This document shows positions 12,601 through 26,000 of a stretch of DNA of 64,000 nucleotides, piece by piece. Numbering within the stretch: position 1 is the stretch's first letter; every line of letters begins with the position of its first letter. The position numbers were made by a program, and so were the translations under genes. A model generated the notes under the pieces. It had not been told where the DNA came from. It did not search any database and saw only the letters and a list, made by a program, of their open reading frames with translations. The stretch comes from Entophlyctis helioformis (Eukaryota > Chytridiomycota > Chytridiomycetes > Chytridiales > Chytriomycetaceae): contig JAHLKH010000059.1 of NCBI GenBank assembly GCA_025526915.1, positions 62,001 to 126,000 on the forward strand, written 5' to 3'.

Positions 12601-15600
12601 AGCTGCTTTTGCACGGCAGCACGACGCCGCAAGGTCTTTCTCTTGACGAAGTTCTGCGTGTGGCCGAAAGCGCGATGCGCAACGACCAGGGCCGCCTGCG
12701 TGCACAGGCATTCCAGTTTGCCAGGGCGTGCCTGCCTTTGCTTGTCGATCTGGATGACAATGTGCAGACCATGGCGGCTGGCGTGCAAGCCAACGTGACT
12801 CGTTTTTCGCGTCGGTACGAAACCGAGAATGCAGCAGCAGCATCAGCAGCAACAGCAACAGCTTCCATTGCAGCCACCACGTCAGCTGCTGGTGACGTGG
12901 ATATGCTCGACGCGTCTCAGCCAGACCAGCCGTCGTCTCAGTCGCAGCAGACGCCTGGACAGTCTGCGCAAGCCCCGTCAGCATCGTCGACAGCCACGGC
13001 CTCGCCCTTTGCAGACCTGGACGAGCGAATCCCACGCCGCCGCAAGAACGCGCTCGACGAGGCGCTGACAAGCGTGCTCGGTATCATCTTCACAGCTGCA
13101 GCCACAGCCGATGATCTGCGCGGAGATGCATGGGCCATCGTGGACCATCTGTGCATGCACTTTGCCGTCATCAGCATTGGCGAGGCCGGCTTGAGCAGCG
13201 CCATCCCTCTCGCCAAGCGTGTTGGTCACTACGGCTCCGAGTTTCTTGCGATGCAGGCTACGTCGACACTGAACGGATTCCTCGAAGCCATCGTGCTGAG
13301 CATTGCTTCGGACAATGAGGCTCGTCGCGAGCTTGCTGAGCGCATCGTGACCCGCTTTTACGAGATCTGCCTGATGCTGGTTGGCTCCAAGGACCGCATC
13401 GACGACGTCATCTCCTTCCACATCCTGGCGACGCGCTTTTCGTCGTGCTGCTTCCAGTCCGAGTGGTTCAAGAAGACGGGCGGCTGTCTCGGCATTCTGC
13501 TGCTCAGTTCAAAGCTGGCCATGAGCCCGCGCTGGATGCTTGACCACGAGCTCGAGTTTGTCAAGGCGCTGCTGTACGTTCTCAAGGATGTTGCTGCCGA
13601 TGTCGCCTACTTCGATCTCGACACGACCACCGAGACGCTGTCGCTCGTGCTCAAGATCTGCAATAGCGCCGAGCATCTCTTGCCCGAGGCCGAGCGCAGT
13701 GCCAAGTTAAACAGCCTCGTGTCGCTGCTCATGTCGGAACTGTCCAACGCAAATGCTGCCGTCCGCGAGACGATCCAAAAGGCACTCAAGCTGCTAGCCG
13801 ATCTTACTGACAACGAAGTCACAGAGATCCTGCGGCCTGTCTGCGAGCGTCTGCTCTCGCCCATATTCGCCAAGCCGCTCCGCGCGCTGCCCTTTGCGCT
13901 CCAGATTGGTCACATCGACGCCATCACGTACTGTCTCTGCCTCAACCCGCCGCTCCTGAGCTTCAACGACGAGCTGCTCCGTCTGCTGAACGAGGCTCTC
14001 GCACTGGCCGATGCCGAAGACCAGGCGCTGGTCAGCAAGACATCGCAGTTCAAGAGTGCCGCGTCGCTCAACAACCTGCGCGTTGTCTGCATCAAGCTCC
14101 TCACGGCGGCCGTGTCGTGCCAAGACTTTGTATCGCCGCGCCACAACTCGCTGCGTCCGCGCATCATTTCAGTCTTTTTCAAGTCTCTGTACTCCAAGAG
14201 CGCAGATGTGGTTGATGCTGCCAACAAAGGCAAGATGTGCGCATGCTGCTCATGTGTACAATGCGTATTCTGACTCGGTCTTGTGTGCAATCTTGGACAG
14301 GCTTGGAAGAGGTCGTCTCACAGCAGCATAAGCTGCCAAAGGAGCTGCTGCAGGCCGGTCTACGCCCCATCCTGGTCAACCTGGCCGACCACAAGCGCCT
14401 CACTGTTGCGGGTCTTGAAGGACTGGCCAAGTTGCTGCAGCTGCTTACCAACTACTTCAAGGTCGAGATTGGCAAGAAGCTGCTCGACCATCTGCGCCAG
14501 TGGGCCAATCCCACGTTGCTCGAAGATATTTCAGGCCGTCCCATCACAGAGGTCGACGAAGTTAAGGTCATTGTCGCCATTCTCGACATCTTCCACTTGC
14601 TTCCGCCGACTGCAAACATCTTCATGGACGATCTTGTCAAGCATGTTCTGGAATTGGAGGCACGCGTGCACCGGTCCATCTCGAGTCCCTTCCGTCGGCC
14701 GCTCACGACATTTATCAACAAGTATGCCACCGAGGCCGTCGAGTACTTCCTGGACCGGCTTGCGATGCCCCAGGAGTCAGCACTCTTTATCGGTCTGCTC
14801 ACGCGCCAGGACGCGCAGGCGTTCCGCTCGCAGGCATCCAAGTCTGCAGACCTAATCATCTCCAAGGTTTTTACAACCAGCGAAGAGGCAGACCCGCTCC
14901 TGTACCGAAACGGCGTGCAGCTTGTCCGGCAGATCATGGCCGACGAGCCCAACTGGCTGCTTGAGAACCGCGCTGTCCTCGAGGCTATCCGCAACGTGTG
15001 GCGACGGGGCGTGATGAAGCCTCTGAGCAGCATGTCGTACATCCGCGGACGCGACCCCGCTGCCACCTACCAGCTTTTTATCGAGTACTGCAAGCTTGAA
15101 CCTGACAACATCGATGTGCTTTTCGACGTCTTTGAAGGCTTTATGGACCCCGAGCTCATTGACACTGGATTCCTCAAGCAGTTTGTGTTCACGGATATTG
15201 GCCCCAAGTTGAATCCGTCTCTGCGCCGCGCCATCCTGCAAAAGTACCTTGATATCTACCCCAACCAGGACGTGTCGATCCAGCACAAGACGTGCTTGAT
15301 GCGGTACCTGATTACGCCCATGCTTCTGCTTGGCAGCGACGAGGATGCGCGCGTGGTGGATGCTGGCATTGTCGAGAGCATTCTGGTCAACATCTGGACG
15401 CCCATCATTCCCGAGACGCCCGGTGCGACGGCCAGCGATTTAGACGCACTCAAGATCGAGCTGCTGCAACTCACGACGCTCCTTGTGCACAAGGTGCCCG
15501 AAGTCATCAGCGAGTCGCGCAAGGACGTCATCAAGTTTGCCTGGAACCACCTCAAGGTCGAAGACGTCACCCTCAAGCAGTCTGCCTATGTGCTGCTGTC

Positions 15601-18600
15601 TCGGTTCATTCGCGAGTACGAGACGCCTGTCAAGATTGTGTCGCAGATCTATGTCGCTTTGCTCCGCGGCCACCAGTCAGAGGGACGCATTCTTGTCAAG
15701 CAGGCACTCGATACTCTCATCCCTGTTCTGCCGCTTCGCTTTGGACCGACAACGGGAGAGCGCAGTCGCATGCCTGTGTGGGTCCAGTGGATCCGCAAGA
15801 TCATTGTCGAGGAGGGCCACACGATCTCGCAACTGCTCGCCATCTACCAGCTGGTCATCCGCAATGCCGACCAGTTCTACTCCAGCCGCGAGCACTTTCT
15901 GCCGCAGATTGTGTCGGCGCTTGCCAAGCTTGGGCTGTCCGGCAGCGCCAGTGCCGAGACACGGTCGTTGACGCTTGATCTGAGCGATCTGATTCTGCGC
16001 TGGGAGAAGCGCGAGAGCGCTGAAATGGCTGCCTTTTCTGCCGACGCCGATGGCAGTGCTGTTGGACAATCCAGCGCACCGCATGACGGCATGGACTGGG
16101 CGTCTACGCAAGATGCAGGCGAGATGTCCAGCAGCTCGAGCTCGTCCAATCACGGTGGCACCGCGTCCCTCAACTACAAGGAGATGGTTGTCAACTACCT
16201 TGTGCGCTTTGCTCTGTCGCTGAGCGATCCGCAGTCGTCCAAGGCTCTGCCACAGCGTGCCATCGACACGTTTGCACGCTTCATGACTGCCTGGCCGGAC
16301 GTTCCTGTCAAGATCAACCAGATTGAAAAGGTTGTCACGCATGACGACGACACCTTCTCGGCCATTATCCTCCACGCCATCGACATTCTGCGCATCGTTG
16401 TCGAGAACAAGCCTACAGACTGGACATATGCCAACCTTGCTCTGCTGCGAAAGTGCATCGGGAAGTGGATCCGCAGCGAGGAGCCGTCGCTCATCAAGCC
16501 CATTCACTCGATTGTCGCTTCTATCTGGCGCGCCGTTGATGCACACGGCACGGGTGTGGACAACTCCAGCGAAGAGCGGCAGTTCTTTGAGCTCATCGAC
16601 TCTATCATCCAGCAGGGTTTGCGCACGTTGACCAACATCCAGAGCATCATCTCGCTGCTCGAGGCGTCGTGCCTGACGCGTCTTGATCAGCCGACCGCGC
16701 AAACACTGCTGAGCACATACTTTGCCGATGTGGTCAGGCTGCTCGAGGTTGTCATCAAGGACGTCAGCGGCACGCAGCCTGCCACACCGCTGAACGAGTC
16801 TACGGTTGCCATTCTCAAGACGATCCTGGAGCTGCTCAACAAGCACATCTCGCAGCTTGGCGATACACGCAAGACCTACATCCAAGGCATCATGACGGTG
16901 CTCGACCTGCAGGGCAACCCAGAGCTGCACCGCCTAATCCTGGACATGCTGCGCAAGTGGATCTTTGAGACGCCGCGCGACTCGTTCCCGACTCTCAAGG
17001 AGCGTGCCTCTGTTGCCATCAAGATGCTTGCTGTCTGCCGGACCGAGGGATCGACCATTGCCGAGGACTACATGAATCTGGTTGCCGACGTGTACGAGTC
17101 GCCCTTGCTGGCGCGCTCCGAGCTGACCGTGCGTCTCGAGACGGCGTTCCTTGAGGGCACGCGATCGGCCAACCCCGACCTGCGCCGACGCTTCCATGCC
17201 ATCATGGACCGCTCGCTGCAGACCGGATTCCAGATCCGCCTCAACTACGTTCTCAGTGTGCAGAACTGGGAGTCGCTTGCATCCACGTTCTGGATTCGCC
17301 AGGCGCTTGAGCTGCTTATGGGCAGCATCAACACCGAGGCGACAGTGCAGAACCAGTGGCCGTCGCTCCAGCGCATTCCCTCGGTGTCTGGCTTTGACGC
17401 GTTGCATGCACAGTCCAAGACGGAGCCGCCTGCAACCGAAACTGCGCTGCCGCAGACTGAGATGCAGGTTGATGCGCCGATGGAGCCTCTCTCTGCCGAG
17501 CTGCTCGAGATGGTTGGGCTGCACGTATCGTTTGGCCAGACGCTCTGCTCGGCCCGCCTTTCCACGCTTATTGATTCGATCCGCGCGTTCATCCAAGACG
17601 ACATTGACCTGGCGTTCTCGCTCTGGTCGACGCTGTTCCCCATGTTCTGGTCGCTGCTGTCGAGCCGCGAACGGCACGATGTCGTCAAGGGTCTTGTGTC
17701 TCTGCTGGCCCGCGACTACCACATGGCGCAGGCCACCATGCGGCCCAATGTTATCCAGGCGTTGTTGCGCGGTGCCTGCAAATGTGTGCCGCCTGTGCAG
17801 CTGCCGCCGCAGCTTGTCCGCCATCTCGGCCGGACATACAACGCGTGGCATATTGCGCTCGAGCTGCTCCAGACGTCCATGTATGAGGTCAAGACAGGCA
17901 TCATCACGTCCAACAAGGAGGAAGAGAAGATCCGCGACTCTGTCATGGACTCGCTGGCCGACCTGTATGCCGACTTGTCCGAGGACGACTACTTTTACGG
18001 TCTCTGGCGCCGCAAGTGCCTGTTTGTAGAGACGAACGCGGCCGTATCGTTTGAGCAGATTGGCATGTGGGGTGCTGCACAGCAACTGTACGAGAGCGCG
18101 CAGCACAAGGCACGCACAGGCGTGCTTCCCTTTACCGAGTTTGAGTACTGTCTCTGGGAGAGCCACTGGATCGAGTGTGCACAGCGGCTGCAGCAGTGGG
18201 AGATTCTGACTGACCTTGCCAAGCACGACTCGAATCCGGAGCTGCTGCTCGAGTGCGCGTGGCGGCTGTCGGACTGGACCAGCGAGCGCGAGCCGCTCGC
18301 GTTGCAGCTGCAGAACATCAGCGAGCCGCCGACGGCACGCAAGAAGATGTTCCAGGCGTTCTTGGCTCTGCAGAACCCGGACATGTCAAGTGACTTCCAG
18401 CGGCTGTGCGACGACGGCATCCAGCTTGTTCTGCAGCGCTGGTTTGCTCTGCCCGACATTGTGTCGAGCTCGCATGTCGCAACGTTCCACTCGTTCCAGC
18501 AGTTTGTCGAGCTGCAAGAGGCCGCGCAGATCCAGAACAACCTGCTCTCGACCACAGCGTCCAACATTGACGTCAAGTCGCAGGAGTTGAAGGGCATCCT

Positions 18601-21600
18601 GCAGACGTGGCGCGAGCGACTGCCCAACATCTGGGACGACATCAACATGTGGAGCGATCTGGTTGCATGGCGCCAGCACATCTTCACGGCCATCAACAAG
18701 GCGTACCTGCCGCTCATTCCGCAGCTTTCGCAGCCAATGGCAGGCGGCAATCCGTCCAGCTCGTACGCGTATCGCGGCTATCACGAGACTGCGTGGATCA
18801 TCAACCGCTTTGCACACGTTGCGCGCAAGCACCAGCTGCCCGAGGTGTGCATCAATTCGTTATCCAAGATCTACACGCTGCCCAACATTGAGATCCAGGA
18901 GGCGTTCTACAAGCTGCGCGAACAGGCCAAGTGCCACCTGCGCACGCTCGGCGAGTACTCGACGGGCCTGGATGTCATCAACAACACCAACCTGCTCTAT
19001 TTCACGCCGACACAAAAGGCCGAGTTTTTCACGCTCAAGGGCCAGTTCCTCGCCAAGCTCAACCTGAACGAGGACGCCATCCAGGCTTTCTCTTCGGCGA
19101 TCCACATTGACATGGAGCTTGCCAAGGCATGGGCCAGCTGGGGCGAGTACAACGACCGGCTGTTTGCCGAGCAACCGATGCAGATGGAGCACGGCGTCGA
19201 CGCCATCAACTGCTATCTGCATGCCGCCGGCATCTACAACAACGCGCGGTCGCGCAAGTTCCTAGCGCGCATTCTGTGGCTCCTCTCGCTCGACGACGAC
19301 ACGGGCACTCTGAGCAAGTCGCCCGAGAACTACAAGTCGGAGATTCCGGTGTGGTACTGGGTCACGTTTGTGCCGCAGCTCATCCTCGCACTTGCGGGCA
19401 AGGAGTCTGTGTTTGCGCGGCAGATCCTTATCCGCATCGCCAAGTCGTTCCCGCAGGCACTGCATTTCCAGCTGCGCACAGCCAAGGAGGACCACGCGAA
19501 TCTCAAGAAGCAGATGCCGCCGCCGCCACCGCCCCGGCCTGCTGCTTCTGCTGCTGGCGACAAGCCGGCGTCATCAGTCGAGGCTGGGGGCACAGGTGCT
19601 GCTGCTGACGGCGACAGCACCGTGGATGTGTCTGGCTCGGTTGACAAGTCTGGCATGGCCGGTCTGCCGCCTGGCGTTCCGCCTGGCCCACCTGTCCGCC
19701 GACCGCCGTGGGAGATTATTGACGAGATCACTGGGTTACTCAAGACTGCGTTTGCGCTCTTGGCGCTGTCGATGGAGACCATGGTTGACCAGATCCTGCA
19801 GCGTCTCAAGCCAACGACCGATGAGGATATCTACCGTTTGATTGTCGCGTTGCTGAGTGACGGTGTTCAGGTGGGCCGCGTTTGTGTAAACGAGTGCACA
19901 GCCGCAGCTTGTGTTTGCTGACTCTTGAACGGATTGCAGATGTACTTGCAGCACATGGCGCGTGACCCCAACGAGGGCGGCACGTTGTCTGCGGCCACCG
20001 AGAACAATCTAATCAAGTTTGCAGAGAGCATGCAGCCCAACCATCTCAAGTACAAGCACCTGTTTGAGCACGATTTCATCACAAGCAAGCCGACGCTCAG
20101 CCAGCTTGTCGAGCGGTTCCGCTACTGGCGCGACAATCTCGAGGTCATTCTCGACCGGCGGCCACGTGTCCAGTACCTCGAGCACTTTTCACACTACCTG
20201 GCCGAGTTTGAGTACCAAAAGTTTGACGAGATCGAGGTGCCCGGCCAGTACTTTGAGCTCAAGTCCAACAACAAGGACTTTGTCAAGATTGACCGGTTTG
20301 CGCCGACTGTCGACGCCATCCGCGGCCACATCTACTGCTACAAGAGTCTGACGATCCGCGGTCATAATGGAAGCATGCATCGGTTCATTGTGCAGCATCC
20401 TGCTGCTCGGCACTGTCGTCGCGATGAGCGCATCCTGCAGCTGTTCCGCATCTTCAACGAGTAGGTGGCCTCGGATGCTTGGCGGTCTGCTCTGCTCGAT
20501 GGCTTGGCGTCTAATGATTCAACTGTCTGCCAGGGCTGTCATCAAGAAGAAGGACACGCGCAGGCTCAACCTCTCGTTCAGCGTACCCATCATCGTCCCG
20601 CTCGCACCACAGATCCGGCTGGTTGAAGATGACGGCAACAACATCACGCTCCAGGACATTTACGAGGACCATTGTCGCAGGTCGGGCTTGCACAAGGACG
20701 ACCACATTGTGTTCCATGTTAGACGCATGCGTCAAATCTATGCGGCCAACGAAGTCGCCAAGAAGGGGGTAAGTGGAAAAGGAAGAGATGCGTGGCCACT
20801 GGGCGATGCATTGTGCTGGGCCGATTGCTAATGTGCGTCTGATTGCGGGAAGCAGAAGGTTGAGATGCTCAACCTCAAAACCGAGGTCATGGAAGAGATT
20901 GCAAGGAAGATGATCCCGGAAACTATTGTCAGCAAGGTATGCAGCGTCGTGCTCTTCAAGCGTGGGGCCAGTCGTGCATGCGGACTCACCTTTGTTATTG
21001 CGCCAGTATTTCCACAGCCGCATGGCGTCGTATCTGGATCTGTGGACATTCCGCAAGCGATTCACAACGCAGCTAGCGACCATGACGTTCATGACTTACC
21101 TCATGAGCATCGGACACCGACACCCGCAGAAAGTGCACATTTCTCTCAAGACTGGCAGCATGTGGAGTTCAGACCTGCTTCCGAGTACGTCGTCTTGGCT
21201 CTCTTTGGGTTATGCCATGGATTGACTTTGCGTGCGTTGACTGACATGCGTTGGATGCACGCAGCCATCTCCAACACCACGAGCCTGTTCTCCAACAACG
21301 AGGCTGTGCCTTTCCGGTTCACCCCCAACATGCAAAACTTTGTGACGCCTGTTGGTATCGAGGGCGTGCTGGTCGCGTCATTGATGGCAGTTGGCCGCTC
21401 GCTGACGCAACCCGAGGTAGGACTGTCTGTCTGTCGTGGCCCTGGTACGCCTGCGTGCTGACACGCTAATGCGACCATTGTGATGCCAGTTTGATCTGAG
21501 CGACTATCTGAGCATCTTTGTGCGCGACGAGCTTATGACCTGGCAGACCAACCTGCGCAAGCCAACGTTCCAGCATGGCCAGCTGCGCGAGCTTGTTACC

Positions 21601-21774
21601 CAAAACGTCGAGTTGCTCGTCAAGCGTGCTCAGGGCATATCGTGCAAGATTGAGCGCGAGAAGGGTGCCGAGCGTGTCGACCCAGTATCGAGAACAGTGC
21701 TGGACCTTGTGAGCCAGGCTGTCAATCCGCTCAAGCTTGCACAGATGGATATCGCGTTCATGCCGCAGCTCTGA
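9630..21774 (+). CDS. TRA1: TRA1/TRRAP, PIKK-family pseudokinase scaffold of SAGA and NuA4
   Basis: A very large nuclear scaffold that recruits the SAGA and NuA4 acetyltransferase complexes to activators. Ten exons: 9630-9690, 9832-10457, 10551-14229, 14301-19870, 19940-20460, 20534-20768, 20856-20936, 21007-21184, 21265-21416 and 21490-21774. They give 3,795 aa, close to yeast Tra1 (3,744), with no frame break. HEAT/TPR solenoid comes first (VRNIILEIIHRFPNND; then GLRPILVNLADHKRL...LLTNYFKVEIG), then a FAT region, the PI3K-like domain from about 20280, and FATC at the end. Where true kinases have GDRHPSN, this protein reads GHRHPQK, so catalytic Asp and Asn are lost, as expected for TRA1. 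The intron at 14230-14300 is GC-AG (AG|GCAAGA). Confidence 0.97.
9691..9831 (+). repeat. TRA1 intron 1 with repeated CTGAC motifs
   Basis: This 141-nt intron ends with a degenerate 12-bp tandem repeat (unit like CTTACACTGACG, about 9766-9822). It presents several copies of CTGAC/CTNAC, the branch-point consensus, just before the TGGCAG acceptor. Its length is a multiple of three and it is open in frame, so retention would add a Leu-Thr alternating stretch. Confidence 0.6.
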
Positions 21775-21861
21775 AAATGCTCCTCGCTTTCTTGTTCGTC
21801 TTTGGATCTCCTTCTAGTAAAATTGCCCCGCAGAGGTTTTCTACATGCAGCACACGCCGGT

Positions 21862-22979
21862 TTATTCGTCTTCGTCGGAATCGCCATATGCTGCTAGCAA
21901 GCCAAGCGTCTGTGCCGGCTTTGCAGCTACTGGCTTTGCAGCTACTGGCTTTGTGGCTGCTGGTTTTGCGGCTTGTGCTGGTGCTGCTGCCTTCTTGAAC
22001 TCACCTGCGGGTTCAACTGCGCGTTTCTTGAGCTTGATGCCCAAATCCAGTGGCCCACCAGCACTTCTTTTTGCTGCCCCATTCCCTATGGACGCAAGCG
22101 ATTTGGAGGTCGATGCAGCTGAAGAAGCTAGCGGTGTGTCATCAAAGGATGTGGATGCAGCAGCCGACGACGTCCGGATAAGCTCCTGCAGGTCAATCTC
22201 CTCCAGCTCGTCGTCGTCGATGCGTCTGACAGCCTCGCCGTCCACCGTTTGGAACATGGCCTTGGCGATCCGGTCATCCTCCTCATCCTGCAGCTGCTTA
22301 AGCAAGGCTGCATTCTCCTCAATCGACCGCGCGATCTTGTCGGCAGCATGCACCGTACTCGACCGCTCCATGAGTGCATTCTTTGTGCGAATCTCGTCCA
22401 ACGCGTCCATGATATCCATCTCGCGCTTGCTCTCGAGCGTGCGGTTCTCCAGCGCCTGCATCGGGTTATTCTCTTCCTCTTTGTCGCGCTCGGCCGCCAT
22501 CTCGTCGGCCACGGTCGACTGGTCGCGCCACGGCTCAAAGTTGCGGACTGCGCCGAGCTCAACGACATAGTCGGCGTTCTTGGGGTCGGTCTTGAACGTG
22601 ATTTCGGCGGCGCACTTGGGGCAGCGGATGTAGAAGCGGAAGACCTGGATGCCCAGGTAGCGCTCGCCGTCTGAGCGCTCCTTACGGGCGTTGAACTTCT
22701 TGCCCTTGTAGATGTAGTCGGAGCAGATAGCGCACTGCATCGAGAAGGGGGCCATGAGTCGAACCTTTTGCTGGGCATTGACGTCCACCTTGCGCCGAGG
22801 AATCTTGCTCGGGTCAAAGTCGGGCGGGAAGTACTTGTTGAGCACCTTGCGTTCGGACCTGTCGTTGCGGCATGTGCATGTCCAGCCAGGGCCGCCGTGC
22901 CGCAAGGCAGTCTGCTGCGTCAGCACTCGTCCACGGCATGCTTGCAGCCGTCAGACCCTGCCATGCCAGTCACTCACAT
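21862..22979 (-). CDS. YJU2: YJU2/CWC16 splicing factor (CCDC94 homologue)
   Basis: Yju2 acts in the spliceosome at the first catalytic step, as a partner of the Prp19-associated machinery. The main exon (22858-21862) encodes the near-invariant start SERKVLNKYFPPDFDPSKIP and the C2C2 zinc block (CAICSDYIYKGKKFNARKE ... FYIRCPKCAAEI). A coiled-coil and a low-complexity, acidic tail (YGDSDEDE) follow. No in-frame ATG precedes SERK in this exon. A textbook donor AT|GTGAGT at 22978/22977 and acceptor CAG|GTCC at 22859/22858 join to ATG TCC, giving M-SERK and 332 aa. The start codon is therefore split between exons. It is convergent with TRA1 (87 bp between stops) and divergent from TOR (51 bp between start codons). 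Confidence 0.95.
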
Positions 22980-23030
22980 GCTGGTTTCGGTCGCTTGCTG
23001 GGTTTGCCGTCAAGTTTTCGAGATCGCGGG

Positions 23031-26000
23031 ATGGCTTCACCAGCTGGCGCCGTGTCGGCGTCTGTTGTTGCTGCGGCAGTCGCGGCCGCGGGTGGCGACC
23101 TGGGCAGGATATTCACCGACCTGCGCACAAGCAGGTGCGTCTGCTGCCCGGATATCGTTCGCCGCTGCAGTCCTCCACGGCATAGCCTGGGCAAGCAGGA
23201 AGCCTGCCCAGGCATTCGCATGTTGGTCGCAACAGCCTGGCTCGTTCTTGGCAACGCGGCTGTTGCCACTCGAACAAGCTTGACCTCCTGCTGGCCTGCT
23301 GGCCTGCCGTCCTGCCGGTGGCGTTTTACCACAGCGAAACAAGACCTGCGGACTGACACACACATGGCGTGCAATGCCCATGGCGCTCTCTTGGACTGTG
23401 TCTCGAATCGTATCAGGACCGACGAAGCTCGCGCCAGAGCCACAGCAGACCTTCGCAACCATGTGCGTTCATGGACCTGATCTGGTATGCACTGCACCAC
23501 ATGTTCAGAGTCTGACGGTATCGCCTTGACTGCCGTGCAGGTTGCTGTGACGGCAAGAGAGATATCCGGCGAAGCATTCGCCAAGTTCAGCAGCGAAGTC
23601 TACAAGCGTATTTTTGAGCTCATCACAAGCCCCGATAACAACGAGAAGCTGGGAGGCGTCACAGCCATAGGCATGCATTCGACGCGTATTTCTGCATCCT
23701 CTCGAGCCGGCTCCTGTAACTGACTGTTGCATGGGCGTGTCCAGATCGTCTCATTGACCTGGAGAGTGGCGAGGAAAACACCACGAAGCTTACTCGATTC
23801 GCCAACTATCTCCGCAATGTTCTTCCTGGACCCGATCCACAGATTACCATCCTTACGGCCAGGGCGCTTGGTGCGTGCATGTCCGTCAGTACCTTGCTGC
23901 CTATGCAAGCGCTGCTAACGGTGAAGCTCAAACTGGATCGTTGCAGGGCGACTGGCGAATCTGGTCGGAGCTCTTTCGAGCGACTTTGTTGAGAGCGAAA
24001 CCAAACGATCGCTGGAATGGCTCCAAGGCACGTATCTGCTGGTCACCAACCGGCCCTGTTCAGTCGGATCACTCTTGGGAAAGCTGACTCTCTTTGAACG
24101 CTGCTAGGCGATCGAAACGAAGCACGACGGCTTGCGGCCGTTCTCGTTCTCAAGGAGCTCATATCCAACGCGCCAACCATTCTCTACGCCTTTGTTGCAC
24201 AGATCATTGATCACATCTGGTCTGGTCTGCGCGATCCCAAGGTCACGATCAGAGAAGGAGCAGCCGATGCTTTGAGCGAGTGCCTTGGCATTGTCCAGCT
24301 GCGCGACAACTCGCTGCGACGCCAATGGTACCGCAAGATTTACGAGGAGGCACAAAGAGGCGTCAAGTCTAGCAGTCTCGAGACCGTCCATGGGTCTCTG
24401 CTTGCCTTGCGAGAGATCCTGCTGCGCACATCCAAGTTTGTGGATTCTGCTCGCTATGCCGAGATTTGCGACATTGTCATGCGGTTCAGGGAACACCGCG
24501 AGGGCCTCGTTCGTCGCACTGTCATCTCGATCATGCCCAATCTCGCGCAGTTTGACCCAAACCAGTTTGTTGTCCACCACCTGGCGTCATCCATGCAGTA
24601 TCTGCTGTCGCAACTCAAGAAGGAAAAGGAGCGGCCCGTGGCGTTTGTGGCCATTGGCAAGATCTCCATCGCCGTCAGCCGCAACATCGCGTCGTATCTG
24701 GACCTGATTCTGGCGTCTGTCAAAGAGTCGCTTGTCATCAAGGGCAAAGGCCGCATCATGGCAGACAACTCGGCATTGCAATGCATTGCGATGCTTGCCG
24801 CCGCTGTCGGCCCTGCGTTGACAAAACACATGCACGAGCTGCTGGACAGCATGTTTGCTGGGAGTCTCACAGAAGCACTTTGTCAAACACTTGTCGATCT
24901 GTCCCGGTTCATTCCTCCGCTTCTTCCAACCATCCAAGAGCGTCTGATGACTGCCCTGTCCGTCGTGTTGCGGAGCCCAGTCAGCCAGAATGCCTCGCCC
25001 ACGACAAAGACAAGCCCAACTGGCGGATCTTTGCTGATGCGAGACAACCAGGTATGACCATGTGGCCATCTCTTGGGCATTCCTTTCCTGGCACTCACTC
25101 CCTGTGCAGACCCTCGAAATACGCGACGACGAAACGCTTATTCTTGCCTTGAAAACTCTGGGCACGTTTGACTTTCGAGGTAGGACCTATCTTGGCACAA
25201 CCTTGCATTGCCACGGTCAATCCCAACAATGTTGACGGCTTGCTGCCAACAGGTCTCCCGCTCGATGACTTGGTTAAGATATGCGCCGAGGTCTACTTGG
25301 AAGACGAGAACCCACACGTCCGGAAAACAGCGGCCATATCGTGCTGTATGATTCTGTTGCGGAGTGCGTCGTGCTACAAGTCGTCGTCCATCTTCGTCTC
25401 GTCTATCCTGGAGCGCATCCTGTCTGTCGGCATCACTGATCCAGGTTGGTTTCCCATGCCGTCTTGTGCGGCAATCGATGGCGCTATCAACTGACAGCCG
25501 TTTTGGGACAGAGCCATCCATCCGTCTCGTCGTGCTTCAATCGCTCAACGATAGTCTGGACCGGCATCTGGCAAAGTCTGAGAATGCCAAGATGATGCTG
25601 ATTGCGCTCAATGACGAGGTGTTCCAGATCCGCGAGGCTGCCATGGCCATCGTGTGCCGTCTTGCGTGCACAATCCCGCGTTCGTCATGCCAGCTCTCCG
25701 AAAACTCCTCATCAAGCTGCTCACCGAGATTGAGTACGCCGGATTCAGCCGCCAAAAGGAAGAGGGGGCACAGCTACTCGGGCAACTTGTTTCGTCTGCA
25801 GATGGCCTTGTTGTGCCGTATGTCGAGCCTGTGCTCAAAGTGCTCCTGCCGAAAGCGCGCGATCCAAGTCCCGGCGTGGCCTCCAAGGTCATGGCAGCCA
25901 TTGGCCTGCTGGCACACATTGGCTGCGAAGGCTTGATACCGTACCTGGACCAGCTGATTGCCATCATCCTCGAAACGCTTCAAGACCAGAGCTCCCCCAG

